DNA of 64,000 bases, taken from NCBI GenBank assembly GCA_022821805.1, contig JAJECX010000016.1, positions 1 through 64,000 of the forward strand. Direction: 5' to 3'. Source of the DNA: Anaerolineae bacterium. GTDB taxonomy: Bacteria > Chloroflexota > Anaerolineae > Aggregatilineales > Phototrophicaceae. Made by a program: the position numbers and the translations under genes. Positions within the stretch are counted from its first letter, which is position 1. Every line of letters begins with the position of its first letter. Shown piece after piece: positions 1 to 9,088 of this stretch. The notes under the pieces are model-generated. The model was not told the DNA's origin. It was given only the letters and a program-made list of their open reading frames with translations, and ran no database searches.

Positions 1-45
1 AATCCAGAGGCTTTTCGTGAGGCGCTCGTTGAAAATGGTCTGTAA
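1..45 (+). CDS. C-terminal end of an unidentified gene (partial)
   Basis: The window opens in an open frame that reads 14 residues (ending EALVENGL) and stops at TAA. A hairpin follows six bases later, as expected for the end of a transcription unit. Too little is present to name the protein. It is co-directional with zwf, but 210 bases separate them. Confidence 0.45.
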   Translation, partial: NPEAFREALVENGL

Positions 46-50
46 ATTTC

Positions 51-71
51 GGGCGATTCACCGAATCGCCC
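51..71. repeat. Intergenic palindrome, GGGCGA/TCGCCC family
   Basis: A perfect 9-bp stem (gggcgattc and gaatcgccc) with a 3-base loop is followed by ctaca. It sits just after a stop codon, so it may terminate the upstream gene, though no T-run follows. The same stem and CCTACA flank recur in other intergenic gaps here (2640-2660, 29616-29631, 42208-42226), which suggests a dispersed repeat rather than a gene-specific terminator. Confidence 0.6.
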
Positions 72-255
72 CTACAGATCACCAAAGTTACGGGGAAAAT
101 AGTCAATGCCAACGCAATTTCAATTTGAAGCGATTGCCCTATCAATTGACGGTGTGTCCTCGAAGTCCATTATGAGTTGACAATCTCCCCAGATTCGTTG
201 CCAACGCCAATATACGTTAGAATACGCTCCACTACTCGCGAAACCAGGAGGGGCG

Positions 256-1755
256 ATGAACGATCGACCCACTGTGATAGCCATTTTTGGCGTGACGGGC
301 GACCTAGCCCGGCGCAAGCTGATTCCCTCGCTTTATAGCAATTACATCAAGGGGCGCTTGCCCGAACAGTTGCGGATCGTCGGCGTGGGCCGGCGCGAAT
401 GGACCGATGCGACCCTGATTGACCATGCCCATCAGTCACTGAAGAATTACGCCACAGCAATCTATGAACAACGCGCCTGGGATCGCTTTCGCAAGATGCT
501 GTCTTACAGCAAGGTGAACCTGCCCCAGCCCGAGACCTACAAGAACCTTCGGGACGATCTCGACAGGCTGGACAATGGCTACAGCAATCGTCTCTATTAT
601 CTTTCCATTGCGCCCGAATTTTATCAGGATGTCGTCTGCAACCTGGGCGCGCTGGGTATGGCGCGATCAAACGGCGGGGGGCGCGCCGGCGCGCGTAGCC
701 AAAGCCCCGCCGACACTGCCCAGTCCTGGAGCCGGATTGTCATTGAAAAGCCATTTGGCTACAACATGGAAACGGCGCAAGCGCTCAATCGCGTTGTGCA
801 TTCCGTCTTTGACGAATCGCAGGTTTATCGCATTGATCATTACCTGGGCAAAGAAACGGCGCAGAACATCTTGTTTATGCGATTCGCCAATACGATTTTT
901 GAGCCGGTCTGGAACCGAAGCCATATCAGCAACGTGCAGGTGACGGTCGCCGAGACGGTTGATGTTGGGACGCGCGCCGGCTACTACGATGGTTCCGGCG
1001 TGATGCGCGATATGGTGCAGAATCACCTGCTGCAGCTGCTTTCGCTGATCGCCATGGAGCCGCCCTCAGCCTTTGATGCCGATGCGCTGCGCAACGAAAA
1101 GGTGAAGGTCTTGCAAGCCGCCCGCGCCGTCAAGCTTGAGGACACAGTCCGCGGGCAGTACGCGGGCTACCGCAGCGCCGCTGGCGTGGCGCCCGATTCC
1201 TGCACGCCGACCTTCGCCGCGCTCAAGCTCTTTATCGACAACTGGCGCTGGAAAGACATCCCCTTTTATCTGCGCTCCGGCAAGGCAATGCGCCAGAAAA
1301 CCACGCAGGTTAATATTCAGTTCAAGCGGCCGCCGAATAGCATTTTCGAGCTGACCGAGTCGGGTGATTATTCGCGCAATATGCTTTCGATTTGCATTCA
1401 GCCCGATGAAGGCATTCATTTGACAATCGAGGCGAAGATCCCTGATCAGCAGATCGCCAAGTCAGTTGATATGGAGTTGCACTACGACAATGCCTTCGAG
1501 GCGGAAGATTTGCCCGATGCTTACGAACGGCTGATCCTGGATGCCATCAACGGAGACCCCGCGCTATTCATCCGCGGCGATGAAATAGAGAGCGCCTGGA
1601 AGATTGTCGATCCCATCATTGATGGCTGGGCTTTTGATCCGGCCGCGCCGGCGATGCAAAACTATGCCCAAGGCTCATGGGGACCGGCGGCGGCCGATAA
1701 ATTGCTCGAACGGGAAGAGCATATCTGGCGACTCAGCTGCCTGCATCAAACTTAA
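256..1755 (+). CDS. zwf: Glucose-6-phosphate dehydrogenase
   Basis: Oxidises glucose 6-phosphate to 6-phosphogluconolactone with NAD(P)+, the first step of the oxidative pentose phosphate or Entner-Doudoroff route, in the cytosol. The 499 residues show the family's nucleotide-binding GVTGDLA (12-18), EKPFG (164-168) and the active-site RIDHYLGKE (192-200). The ATG is preceded by AGGAGGGG at ideal spacing. The length is normal. One oddity is a Gly/Ser/Ala-rich insertion at about residues 137-157, just before the conserved IVIEKPFG strand, where most homologues have a short loop. It is transcribed alone: the next genes run convergently. Identification is secure; NAD versus NADP preference cannot be read. 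Confidence 0.96.
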   Translation: MNDRPTVIAIFGVTGDLARRKLIPSLYSNYIKGRLPEQLRIVGVGRREWTDATLIDHAHQSLKNYATAIYEQRAWDRFRKMLSYSKVNLPQPETYKNLRDDLDRLDNGYSNRLYYLSIAPEFYQDVVCNLGALGMARSNGGGRAGARSQSPADTAQSWSRIVIEKPFGYNMETAQALNRVVHSVFDESQVYRIDHYLGKETAQNILFMRFANTIFEPVWNRSHISNVQVTVAETVDVGTRAGYYDGSGVMRDMVQNHLLQLLSLIAMEPPSAFDADALRNEKVKVLQAARAVKLEDTVRGQYAGYRSAAGVAPDSCTPTFAALKLFIDNWRWKDIPFYLRSGKAMRQKTTQVNIQFKRPPNSIFELTESGDYSRNMLSICIQPDEGIHLTIEAKIPDQQIAKSVDMELHYDNAFEAEDLPDAYERLILDAINGDPALFIRGDEIESAWKIVDPIIDGWAFDPAAPAMQNYAQGSWGPAAADKLLEREEHIWRLSCLHQT

Positions 1756-1790
1756 ACCAACCCCAGCCCTGATGCGCAAGCGAATAGGAA

Positions 1791-1811
1791 GGGCGACCCA
1801 GTGGATCGCCC
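1791..1811. terminator. Hairpin between convergent zwf and VOC gene
   Basis: gggcgaccca and tggatcgccc form a near-perfect stem with one mismatch around a single central base. It lies in the 75-bp gap between the ends of two convergent genes, so it could serve both directions. No T-run is visible. Confidence 0.4.
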
Positions 1812-1830
1812 GCGCTCGCAAATTCCAGCG

Positions 1831-2619
1831 CTACTCCAGCCAGGGATCCGCATTGAAGAGCTCCATGATATAGAAATGCGCGCCGGCCGGGTCTGTCGCC
1901 AGCGCCCAATAGCCGGTATCTGGCGCCTCGTTCGGTCCCATATGCACCTGCCCGCCAAGCTCCTTCACGCGCGCGATGCCAGCCTTGATTTCGCCTATGT
2001 TGAAATAGGGCATCCAGCAGGGCGGCGTTTCACCGAAGCTCTCGTCCATCTCGATCATGCCGCCATTGTTGCGCCCACCATTGCTGATGTGAATGTAGTG
2101 CTCGTCACCGTGGAACTCCCAGCCAAAGACCTGATTGTAAAAGGCTTTCGCCGTTTCCGCGTCCCGCGTTAGCAGCTCGTTCCAGCACATGGCGCCGACG
2201 GTGTTGACGATGCTAGCGCCGATATGGCTGCGCGCCTGCCACAAGCCCAAAGCGGCGCCAGTCGGGTCCATGAGGAACGCCATGCGCCCGCTGTCAAATA
2301 CATCCATGGGACCAAAGATGATCTGTCCGCCATTGGCGGTGACGACCGGCAGCAGCGCATCGACATCATCGACAGACACGTAGCAAGACCAGTGCGATGG
2401 GATATTCTGCTCGAGCGCCTCGGGCGTCGCATCGCTAAGGGCAGCCGCATTGCTGCCCTCGCGCTGGAACATTGTATAGGTCATATCCGGGCTAATCGGG
2501 ATATCGTGTTTGGTCCAGCCGAAGAGATCCATATAGAACTGCTTGGCTGCCGCCGAGTCGGTTGAGCTGGTATCCGCCCAGGAAAAGGTTCCGTGCGGGT
2601 ATTTCGTTACTGTGTACAT
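1831..2619 (-). CDS. VOC (glyoxalase-fold) family protein, two-domain
   Basis: A 262-residue protein built from two vicinal-oxygen-chelate domains (about residues 6-125 and 132-258), each with the pattern F-x-W-x-D/N...F-Y-x-x-x-F-G-W. The family covers glyoxalases, dioxygenases and resistance proteins; the actual reaction cannot be read from sequence. AGGAG sits 8 bases before the ATG. It is the last of a tandem set with 2691-3482 and the truncated 3527-3763, which share the opening MY-x-V-x-KYP-x-GxFSWAD. The set lies on one strand with short gaps, so it is a probable operon formed by local duplication. Confidence 0.88.
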   Translation of the reverse strand: MYTVTKYPHGTFSWADTSSTDSAAAKQFYMDLFGWTKHDIPISPDMTYTMFQREGSNAAALSDATPEALEQNIPSHWSCYVSVDDVDALLPVVTANGGQIIFGPMDVFDSGRMAFLMDPTGAALGLWQARSHIGASIVNTVGAMCWNELLTRDAETAKAFYNQVFGWEFHGDEHYIHISNGGRNNGGMIEMDESFGETPPCWMPYFNIGEIKAGIARVKELGGQVHMGPNEAPDTGYWALATDPAGAHFYIMELFNADPWLE

Positions 2620-2639
2620 GGAGATTCTCCTGTAAGTGC

Positions 2640-2660
2640 GGGCGACCCAAGGGGCGCCCC
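2640..2660. repeat. Intergenic palindrome, GGGCGA/CGCCC family
   Basis: gggcgaccc and ggggcgccc form an imperfect stem (one mismatch), followed by ctacaat. It sits between two tandem VOC genes, directly upstream of the downstream gene's ribosome-binding site, so it is not simply a terminator. It resembles the elements at 51-71 and 29616-29631. Confidence 0.45.
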
Positions 2661-2690
2661 TACAATATTCTCGTTGTTTGCAGACGCTGT

Positions 2691-3482
2691 CTATTCTTCC
2701 CAGGGGTCAGCCTGGATTAGCTGAATGATATAGAAATGCGCGCCGGCTGGGTCCGACATATAGGCGAAGTGCCCGGCGCCGGGCGCCTCCGTCTTGGGAA
2801 TGATGATCGTCGCGCCCAGTTCACCGGCGCGGCTGACTGATTCGTCAATGTCGGCGACGGTGAAGTAGGGCTGCCACATGGATGGCATTTCGCCGAAGCT
2901 CTCGTCCATTTGCATCATGGCGCCGTTATTGCGGCCACCATTCTGGATTATGATGTAGCCGTTCTCGTCAACGATATATTCCCAGCCGAACAGCGCGCTG
3001 TAAAAGGCTTTGGCAGCTTCGGCGTCCTTGGTTAGCAATTCGTTCCAGCACATGGCGCCGACGGTGTTGACGATGCCAGCGCCGATGTGGTCCTTCGGCT
3101 GCCAAAGGCCGAGTTGCGCGCCAGTCGGATCGATGAATTGCAGCATTCGCCCACTCTCGAAGATGTCCATGGGACCGAAGACGATCGTTCCGCCGCCTGC
3201 CTGAATGGGCTCCGCCATCGCATCGACATCATCGACTGAGACATAGTTGGTCCAATGAGAGGGGATGCCTTGCGCCTGCATATCGGGCATCATCGCGGCG
3301 AAGCCGGCGGCGTGCTCGCCTTGATTTTGAAACATCGTGTAAAACATATCGGGTCCAATGGGCAGATCAAGCGCGGCCCAGCCGAACAAGTCCATGTAGA
3401 AGGTTTTGGCCGCGTCGGCGTTTGTCGATGTGTTATCCGCCCAGGAAAAAGTTCCCTGCGGGTATTTCGTCACTTTGTACAT
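2691..3482 (-). CDS. VOC (glyoxalase-fold) family protein, two-domain paralog
   Basis: A 263-residue paralog of the neighbouring VOC protein, aligned along its length with no large gap. It shares the MYKVTKYPQGTFSWAD opening, the NTVGAMCWNELLTKDA linker that begins the second domain, and a conserved end (AGAHFYII-x-L-x-x-ADPW). It has a GGAGAG ribosome-binding site before the ATG. The function is unresolved; duplicated VOC proteins of this kind are usually soluble and cytosolic. The close match in gene order and sequence to 1831-2619 shows tandem duplication. Confidence 0.88.
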   Translation of the reverse strand: MYKVTKYPQGTFSWADNTSTNADAAKTFYMDLFGWAALDLPIGPDMFYTMFQNQGEHAAGFAAMMPDMQAQGIPSHWTNYVSVDDVDAMAEPIQAGGGTIVFGPMDIFESGRMLQFIDPTGAQLGLWQPKDHIGAGIVNTVGAMCWNELLTKDAEAAKAFYSALFGWEYIVDENGYIIIQNGGRNNGAMMQMDESFGEMPSMWQPYFTVADIDESVSRAGELGATIIIPKTEAPGAGHFAYMSDPAGAHFYIIQLIQADPWEE

Positions 3483-3526
3483 CGCTACTCTCCATCCGAG
3501 GATCGTTCAGGGCTGCCAATCCTAAT

Positions 3527-3763
3527 TCACCTCCCAAACGTCGTCAACACAAGCGATGCGTCTGTAAGCGAATGTAATACTCGCATGCGCGGCGGAAGCC
3601 TTGTGATCGAATCCCGCGTGTAGGTCATGTTTTCACCGATGGGAATCTCGTTTTTGCTCCAGCCGAAGAGATCCACATAGAAGGCTTTGGCGACCTCCAG
3701 ATCCGCGGCCGCATTATCCGCCCATGAAAATGCGCCATGCGGGTACTTGGCGACCTTGTACAT
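3527..3763 (-). pseudogene. Truncated third VOC paralog
   Basis: The first 49 codons (to MTYT) match the N-termini of the two neighbouring VOC genes and keep a good GGAGG ribosome-binding site. The frame then runs into about 29 unrelated residues and stops, so about 80% of the protein is missing. The break falls at about position 3617. It heads the tandem array in the direction of transcription. The simplest reading is a remnant of a deletion between copies; a short functional peptide is unlikely but not excluded. Confidence 0.8.
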
Positions 3764-3844
3764 CGCGCGCCTCCAAAGACACCTAAGTTCAAGTTTGATT
3801 ATGCTTATGCTGGGCGCCCCGACAGAAGATTTCGCTCATTGATA

Positions 3845-6800
3845 TTACTCGATCGCAAGCAATTGCTCGAGTTCCAGCGCATCCGACGCTGCTACGCCAA
3901 TCCGCTCTCCGGTCACGGCTGCATACCAGCCCAGGCGAAGGCGATACCGGCCAGTCGGCAGCGCAAAGTGATGCCTAGTAGTCACGTATTCGCTTTCGAT
4001 CCAACCGGTGGTGTGCCTGGTCCAATCGGCCGGCACGCCATCCCACTGCGCCGCGATTTTGCCGTCCTCGTCCAGGGCGTGCACAAACAGATGCAGGCTC
4101 TCGTCCAAGAGACGATTTGTGCCCCAGACCAAATCTACTTCGCCGTTGGTCCGCGCGCTGAATCCATGCAATACAATCCCGTTTTCCCACGCGGCGCCGG
4201 ATTCAAATTCAAGGCGGGGCGCTTCGAATTCGCGCTGCGGCAGCGTCACAGTCATCACCTGTTCCAACGCGATGATTTCCCCGGTCGGAAGTCCGGCGGC
4301 GTCTAATGAGCGGATGCCAAGAGCGTAGTGTCCCGCTGGCAGGCTCGCGGGCACAATCGACCGGTGATGCCCGCGGTTGACTTCGCCGAGACGCCAATCG
4401 GCAAAGTCATAGTCCTGCGCCAGCGGCAATGGCGCGCTGAAAGCCACTACATTGCCGCGCTCATCAAGCCAGAGCAGTTGCGCCGATACATCGGCCGCGC
4501 TCGCCCGCAGTTTCCGCCATACCCAATTGAAGCGCAGCGCGTCGCCGACGGTCGCGGTCTTTGGCAAGGCGGGCGGCTCAATAAGATTGGCGGGGTCATC
4601 GCCAGTGGTCGCTTGCAGGGGTGGCAAGTCATTCGCGGCCGCGCTCGGTTTGAGCAGAAGCGCGGCTACTTCATATTTGACGTCTTGCGGATCGCCGGCC
4701 GCATTGATCAGGCTCAGGGCGCGCAGCGACCCGACATCGTAGAGCCCGACATCGAAGGTATATGCTAGCGGAAGCGGCGGCGTGTAAGGCGGCAAATTCA
4801 ATTCAATCACATCTTTGATGTAGGAGCCGGGCAGCCAGTTGCTGGCCGCCAAGCCACCGGGCGCAAAGGAACTGGCCTCGGCAACAATCAGTCCTTGTGG
4901 GTCGCGCATGCGAACAATGCTGGCGTAATCGCGTTCCAGCGTCGTTCCATGCACGCGCCAAAACAAGGTGAATACCACAGTGGGTTCGTCAATATCCCGA
5001 GCCGGCGCGTCAACCCCGAGCAGATCAATCTTGTGCTCAAAGTTCGCATGGGCTGGCGCATCTTCAACAGCTCCAAATTGGCGTCGCTTAATCGGCGTTT
5101 CCGCCGGGTCCAGCGCCAATGCCTTCAAGAAAAAGACAGCGATGCCAAGAGCGGCGAATAACGGCGGCCAGTTCCGCTCGCGCTCAATGGCGGCTGGCGC
5201 ATTTGCCCTTTGATATCCTAGGCGACGCCAGAGCAGCGTTATCAGAATGGCTGAAGCCAAGCCGATGCTACTCAGCGCGTCCGCAAGCGCTTGCACAGCG
5301 GTCGGCGCCAGCGAAACTCGCAGCTCGAATTGACCGGCCGGGACATCCAGCGCCACCAAGCCAGCCGGCGTCGAAGGAAAGACATCGACGCGTTGGCCGT
5401 CAATCGCGGCTATCCAACCAGGTACATAGAGCCAGTCGAATACGAGCGTTTGCGCATCAGCCGATTCCAGCCGCAGCGACGCCGCCGTTCCTCGCCATTC
5501 CTGCGCCAGGATGTCCACTGTGGCAGAAGGCAGCAGGCGGGCAATGGCATCGTTCTCAGCGAATCGTTCCGTCAGGCGAGCCGTCTCAAGTTGACTCGCG
5601 TCAGCGGTGACCGGCAGATACTCGCCATAGGATGAAAGCGTCAGTTGGCCGCTCTCCCGTTCGAATCGCTGCAGATCGCTGATGCCATTCACCGCAAAAT
5701 CGTCGCGCAAGAGCGTGTATGTCCAGGGGGTGGCGTAGAGAATTAGCCCTATTGTGGTGGCAAGAATCGCGGCAATTTTGCCCGTGCGATCACCGAAGCC
5801 AAGCCATAGGAGGCGCCCGCCGATCGCGGACATCAGCGCAAGCAGCAGGCTCGCCAAACCCAGCGTGCGCCAGGGAAACTGCGTGAAGCCGATCAAAGGA
5901 GTATTCTGCCAGATCCAAGCGGAGTGAGGAGTATTCAGGAAGACAAGCGCGCCGAAGGCAGTCCACAAGAATAGCAACAGGGAGCGATAACGGCGCTGTG
6001 GCGCGCGCCAGCTGAGCAGAGTTGCAAGCGCCGCCAAAATCACTTGGATCCAGCCGATTGCGATCGGCAGCGCCTGATTCTGCTGCGTCGGATCGGCCGT
6101 TTGCGGCAGCGCCAGGACTTCCGTGAGCGGGCGCAGATGGCGCGTAGCATCAATGTGACCCAACTGCTCGGCGATCAGCGGCAGCTTGATGGCGTCTCGC
6201 TCCACCAGCGCCGGCAGCCAATAGAAAGCCGTCAGCAAGAGCCCCAGCCCGCCGGCCAGGGCAAGACGCAGTAGAACTGATCGTCGGTCATCGGCGCGCC
6301 AACTCAAGAAGAGACAGTAAAGCGCCAGCAGCGCCGTACCGTGCAGTGTTATCAGGGTATGCAGGGGAATGAAGATTGCGAATGCGGCAAGCGCGACCAG
6401 AAAGTCGCTTCGCCGTCCGCGGACCGCCAAACGTGTCATGCCGTAGAAAGCGAAGGGAAGCGCCGCCAGCGCCGCCAACTCCGCAGTGGCGCCGCGGGTA
6501 ACGCTGTCAAACAGCAGATAGGGACTATATACGTAGGCGGCCGCGGCGAGCCAGCCGCCCAAGTCGGAGCGCGTCCACAGCCGCCCTAGCAAATACATGC
6601 CCATGCCAGCCAGCACGGTGTAGGCGGACATGCTCAGCAGCCAGCCACTGAGGAAGCTCAGTCCCAAGCTATGCGCCAAGCTTGCCGGATAGTAAGCCAG
6701 TGGTGGAAAGAAGCTGAAGAGAGACGCGCCATAGCCATAGGCGAGCCCGGACGAATAGCGCGGCCAGAGCGGATGATCAACGCGCAAGGAATGTTCCAGC

Positions 6801-6958
6801 GCGGCGACGCGATGCAATTGCAGCAGTCCATCCGCTGAATACGGCATCTTTTGCAAAGTGAATGCCTGGATCGCCACCAGGCAGAGACAGGTCATGCAGA
6901 AGACTAAGAGCGCCGCGCGCCAAACGCGCTCAATAAGGATTCGATGGGACGGCGACAT
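3845..6958 (-). CDS. Large polytopic membrane protein, PTPS-related / GT-C-like
   Basis: A 1037-residue protein. An N-terminal signal-anchor helix (about 12-32) is followed by roughly ten more membrane segments to about residue 420, a soluble portion, another membrane helix near 570-600 and long beta-rich C-terminal domains. The early luminal motif with acidic and aromatic residues (PYSADGLLQLHR) and the FFPPLAYYP loop fit the 6-pyruvoyl-tetrahydropterin-synthase-related membrane family, thought to resemble GT-C glycosyltransferases that use lipid-linked sugars. A role in cell-surface glycosylation is inferred, not shown. It follows the PhyH gene by 54 bases on the same strand. No clear ribosome-binding site precedes the ATG. 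Confidence 0.7.
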   Translation of the reverse strand: MSPSHRILIERVWRAALLVFCMTCLCLVAIQAFTLQKMPYSADGLLQLHRVAALEHSLRVDHPLWPRYSSGLAYGYGASLFSFFPPLAYYPASLAHSLGLSFLSGWLLSMSAYTVLAGMGMYLLGRLWTRSDLGGWLAAAAYVYSPYLLFDSVTRGATAELAALAALPFAFYGMTRLAVRGRRSDFLVALAAFAIFIPLHTLITLHGTALLALYCLFLSWRADDRRSVLLRLALAGGLGLLLTAFYWLPALVERDAIKLPLIAEQLGHIDATRHLRPLTEVLALPQTADPTQQNQALPIAIGWIQVILAALATLLSWRAPQRRYRSLLLFLWTAFGALVFLNTPHSAWIWQNTPLIGFTQFPWRTLGLASLLLALMSAIGGRLLWLGFGDRTGKIAAILATTIGLILYATPWTYTLLRDDFAVNGISDLQRFERESGQLTLSSYGEYLPVTADASQLETARLTERFAENDAIARLLPSATVDILAQEWRGTAASLRLESADAQTLVFDWLYVPGWIAAIDGQRVDVFPSTPAGLVALDVPAGQFELRVSLAPTAVQALADALSSIGLASAILITLLWRRLGYQRANAPAAIERERNWPPLFAALGIAVFFLKALALDPAETPIKRRQFGAVEDAPAHANFEHKIDLLGVDAPARDIDEPTVVFTLFWRVHGTTLERDYASIVRMRDPQGLIVAEASSFAPGGLAASNWLPGSYIKDVIELNLPPYTPPLPLAYTFDVGLYDVGSLRALSLINAAGDPQDVKYEVAALLLKPSAAANDLPPLQATTGDDPANLIEPPALPKTATVGDALRFNWVWRKLRASAADVSAQLLWLDERGNVVAFSAPLPLAQDYDFADWRLGEVNRGHHRSIVPASLPAGHYALGIRSLDAAGLPTGEIIALEQVMTVTLPQREFEAPRLEFESGAAWENGIVLHGFSARTNGEVDLVWGTNRLLDESLHLFVHALDEDGKIAAQWDGVPADWTRHTTGWIESEYVTTRHHFALPTGRYRLRLGWYAAVTGERIGVAASDALELEQLLAIE

Positions 6959-7012
6959 AGAGGCTGACTCGATTTGCTTCCGCCGCCGGAGAAACCTAGC
7001 GGTCTGGCGGAT

Positions 7013-7870
7013 TTATTGCCGCGCCATCTCCCGGTTTTTCAAGGTTTCCTGAATCTCGAAGATTGAGCCGGCGTTTTCCGGCTTGGGCAAGGGGATGATC
7101 ACCGGCACCGCTTCCTGGCGCGGCGTCACACCGGGTTCACCGCGGATGACCGTGTCACAGTAGTCCTCGTAGCTGCTGCCATTCATCAGGGGCCAGGAAT
7201 CAAGCGAGCAGTATTCAAAGAGCAGCAGCCGCCGTGGATTCGCCGAATGATTGGGCGTCGACGCGTGCAGCGTCCGGGCATGATGGATGGTGATGCCGCC
7301 GGCTTTTACCAGGCATTTCGCCGTCTCGCCCGCCTGAAAATCGGGATCGCTCACCGCGCCAACGAAGACGCCGTTTTCGTGATGGCTGTAGAGCGCGCCT
7401 TTGTGCGAGCCGGGCGCCATCAGCATGCAGCCGTTTTCTTCGGTCATATCATCCAGGCAGACGCCAACCGCCAGCACATCGTCATTGGTATGCGGATAGA
7501 AAGCCCAATCCTGATGCCACTCGACCGCGCTGCCGTGGTCCGGCTCTTTCATGTTCAACTTGGTGTTGTTCCGCCGCAGGCCGGGTCCGATCAACTGCTC
7601 GACGATGTCCAGGATGCCATCATGACGGAAGATTTGATCGTATACCTCGTGCTGCGCGATTGGATTCTTAATGCGCCGCAGCCGCGGACGCTCGGCGCTG
7701 TGATTCGGTTCCAGGTCAAAAATCTCGTCGCTTTCGCTGATGCCACGCGAGCGCTCGACGAATTCATCGGTCACACGGCGCAGCGCCGCCAATTCGTCAT
7801 CGCTAAGCACATCTTCGACGACAATATAGCCATTTTCGTGATAAAAGGCGATTTCTTCCGCTGACAACAT
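7013..7870 (-). CDS. Phytanoyl-CoA dioxygenase (PhyH) family oxygenase
   Basis: A 285-residue Fe(II)/2-oxoglutarate-dependent dioxygenase. The iron-binding His-x-Asp is H119-Q-D121, the distal His is probably H202 in TLHAS, and R213 or R214 can bind 2-oxoglutarate. These enzymes hydroxylate small molecules, lipids or natural products; the substrate here is unknown. GAGGG lies about 10 bases before the ATG. The gene is divergent from the restriction-modification operon and upstream of the large membrane protein, with which it may be co-transcribed. The family assignment is firm. Confidence 0.88.
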   Translation of the reverse strand: MLSAEEIAFYHENGYIVVEDVLSDDELAALRRVTDEFVERSRGISESDEIFDLEPNHSAERPRLRRIKNPIAQHEVYDQIFRHDGILDIVEQLIGPGLRRNNTKLNMKEPDHGSAVEWHQDWAFYPHTNDDVLAVGVCLDDMTEENGCMLMAPGSHKGALYSHHENGVFVGAVSDPDFQAGETAKCLVKAGGITIHHARTLHASTPNHSANPRRLLLFEYCSLDSWPLMNGSSYEDYCDTVIRGEPGVTPRQEAVPVIIPLPKPENAGSIFEIQETLKNREMARQ

Positions 7871-7982
7871 GGTTCGCTATCCCTCAAGTGATTTGCAGCA
7901 GAGTATAGAAGAGATGCCACGTCCTGACAACGTGGAAGCGAAAACGGGAACCCGCTGGCAACTGCGCGAAAATGTGACTTCT

Positions 7983-7991
7983 TGCTATACT
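7983..7991 (+). promoter_or_regulatory. Extended -10 promoter of the EcoRV-like operon
   Basis: TGcTATACT is a full extended -10 element (TG, one base, TATACT) 35 bases upstream of the methylase ATG. No convincing -35 is visible at 16-18 bases, which extended -10 promoters can do without. Similar elements occur at 52259-52267 and 60717-60725. Confidence 0.45.
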
Positions 7992-8026
7992 TGTATCGTT
8001 CTCAAGCAATGTGGAAGACCTGACTT

Positions 8027-9085
8027 ATGGCTGACCAACTCTCGCTCTTTCCACAAGTTCAGACCAAGTTCCCTACAACCAGGTATCAGGGTAGTAAAGC
8101 GAAACTTACAGATTGGATTTGGGAAAAAATCTCAAGTCTGGAATTCGAAACCTGTCTCGACGCCTTCGGTGGCACAGGAACAATCTCACATCGTCTCAAG
8201 CGAGAATTCAAGCAAGTAACCTACAACGATTCTCTCAAATTCAACTATTGGTTTGGACAAGCGCTTATAGAGAATTCCGATGTCCTTTTGCATGATCACG
8301 ATATTGAATGGATTCTCAACTCGTTCGATGCGTCTTATCCAACGCTCATCGCTGACACGTTCGCGGACATATACTTTCTGGAAGACGAAAACAAGTGGCT
8401 CGACAAAGTAATCACAAATATCAATAGACTTGAGAACAAGTATCGGAGATCGCTTGCGTTTTTCGCCCTAGCCCAGTCCTGCATCATCAAGAGGCCTTAC
8501 AATCTCTTTCATAGAAAGAATCTGTATGTCCGTACCGCCGATGTAAAGCGTTCCTTTGGCAACAAAACCAGTTGGGATCGACCGTTTGAATCGTGGTTCC
8601 GACACTTTGCGATGGAGGCGAATCAGGCAGTGTTCTCCAGCGGAATAACTTGCCAAGCCACAAATGCGGACGTGTACTGTATTGAAGGCAAATATGACCT
8701 AGTTTATTTTGATCCGCCTTACATATCAAGTAAAGGCGTAGGCGTAGATTTTCGAGACTTTTATCACTTCCTGGAAGGTCTAGCAAACTATGACCGATGG
8801 CCGGAAATGATCGATTTGAAGTCAAAGCACCGGCGGCTTATCCGAACACCAAACGACTGGATCGACAAACGTCGGATATACAGGGCATTTGAGAACGTAT
8901 TCGAAAGGCATTCAGACAGCGTTCTAGTGGTATCTTACAGGAGTGACGGAATCCCATCCGAGTCAGAATTGATAAGACTCCTCGCACGATTCAAATCTGA
9001 TGTACGAGTAGAGAGATTTCGCAACTACCAGTATGCGCTTTCAAAGAACAAGATCTCTAACGAGATCCTCCTGATAGGTCAGTAG
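8027..9085 (+). CDS. D12-class DNA N6-adenine methyltransferase (EcoRV-type modification)
   Basis: A 352-residue methylase that should protect host DNA from the endonuclease encoded 3 bases downstream. Motifs run in the alpha-class (Dam-like) order: YQGSK (20-24), which replaces the usual PGGK, the AdoMet-binding DAFGGTGTISH (45-55) and the catalytic DPPY (229-232). Dam-type enzymes and M.EcoRV share this architecture and methylate adenine in GATC or GATATC. GGAAG precedes the ATG by 9 bases. Base composition is clearly more AT-rich than in the flanking catabolic genes, in keeping with acquisition by transfer. Exact specificity is inferred from the partner. Confidence 0.9.
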   Translation: MADQLSLFPQVQTKFPTTRYQGSKAKLTDWIWEKISSLEFETCLDAFGGTGTISHRLKREFKQVTYNDSLKFNYWFGQALIENSDVLLHDHDIEWILNSFDASYPTLIADTFADIYFLEDENKWLDKVITNINRLENKYRRSLAFFALAQSCIIKRPYNLFHRKNLYVRTADVKRSFGNKTSWDRPFESWFRHFAMEANQAVFSSGITCQATNADVYCIEGKYDLVYFDPPYISSKGVGVDFRDFYHFLEGLANYDRWPEMIDLKSKHRRLIRTPNDWIDKRRIYRAFENVFERHSDSVLVVSYRSDGIPSESELIRLLARFKSDVRVERFRNYQYALSKNKISNEILLIGQ

Positions 9086-9088
9086 CCG

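Noticed and set aside
177..182. A perfect TTGACA upstream of zwf
   Set aside because: No -10 box at 15-19 bases; the nearest TAGAAT is 35 bases away, so the pair cannot form a standard promoter.
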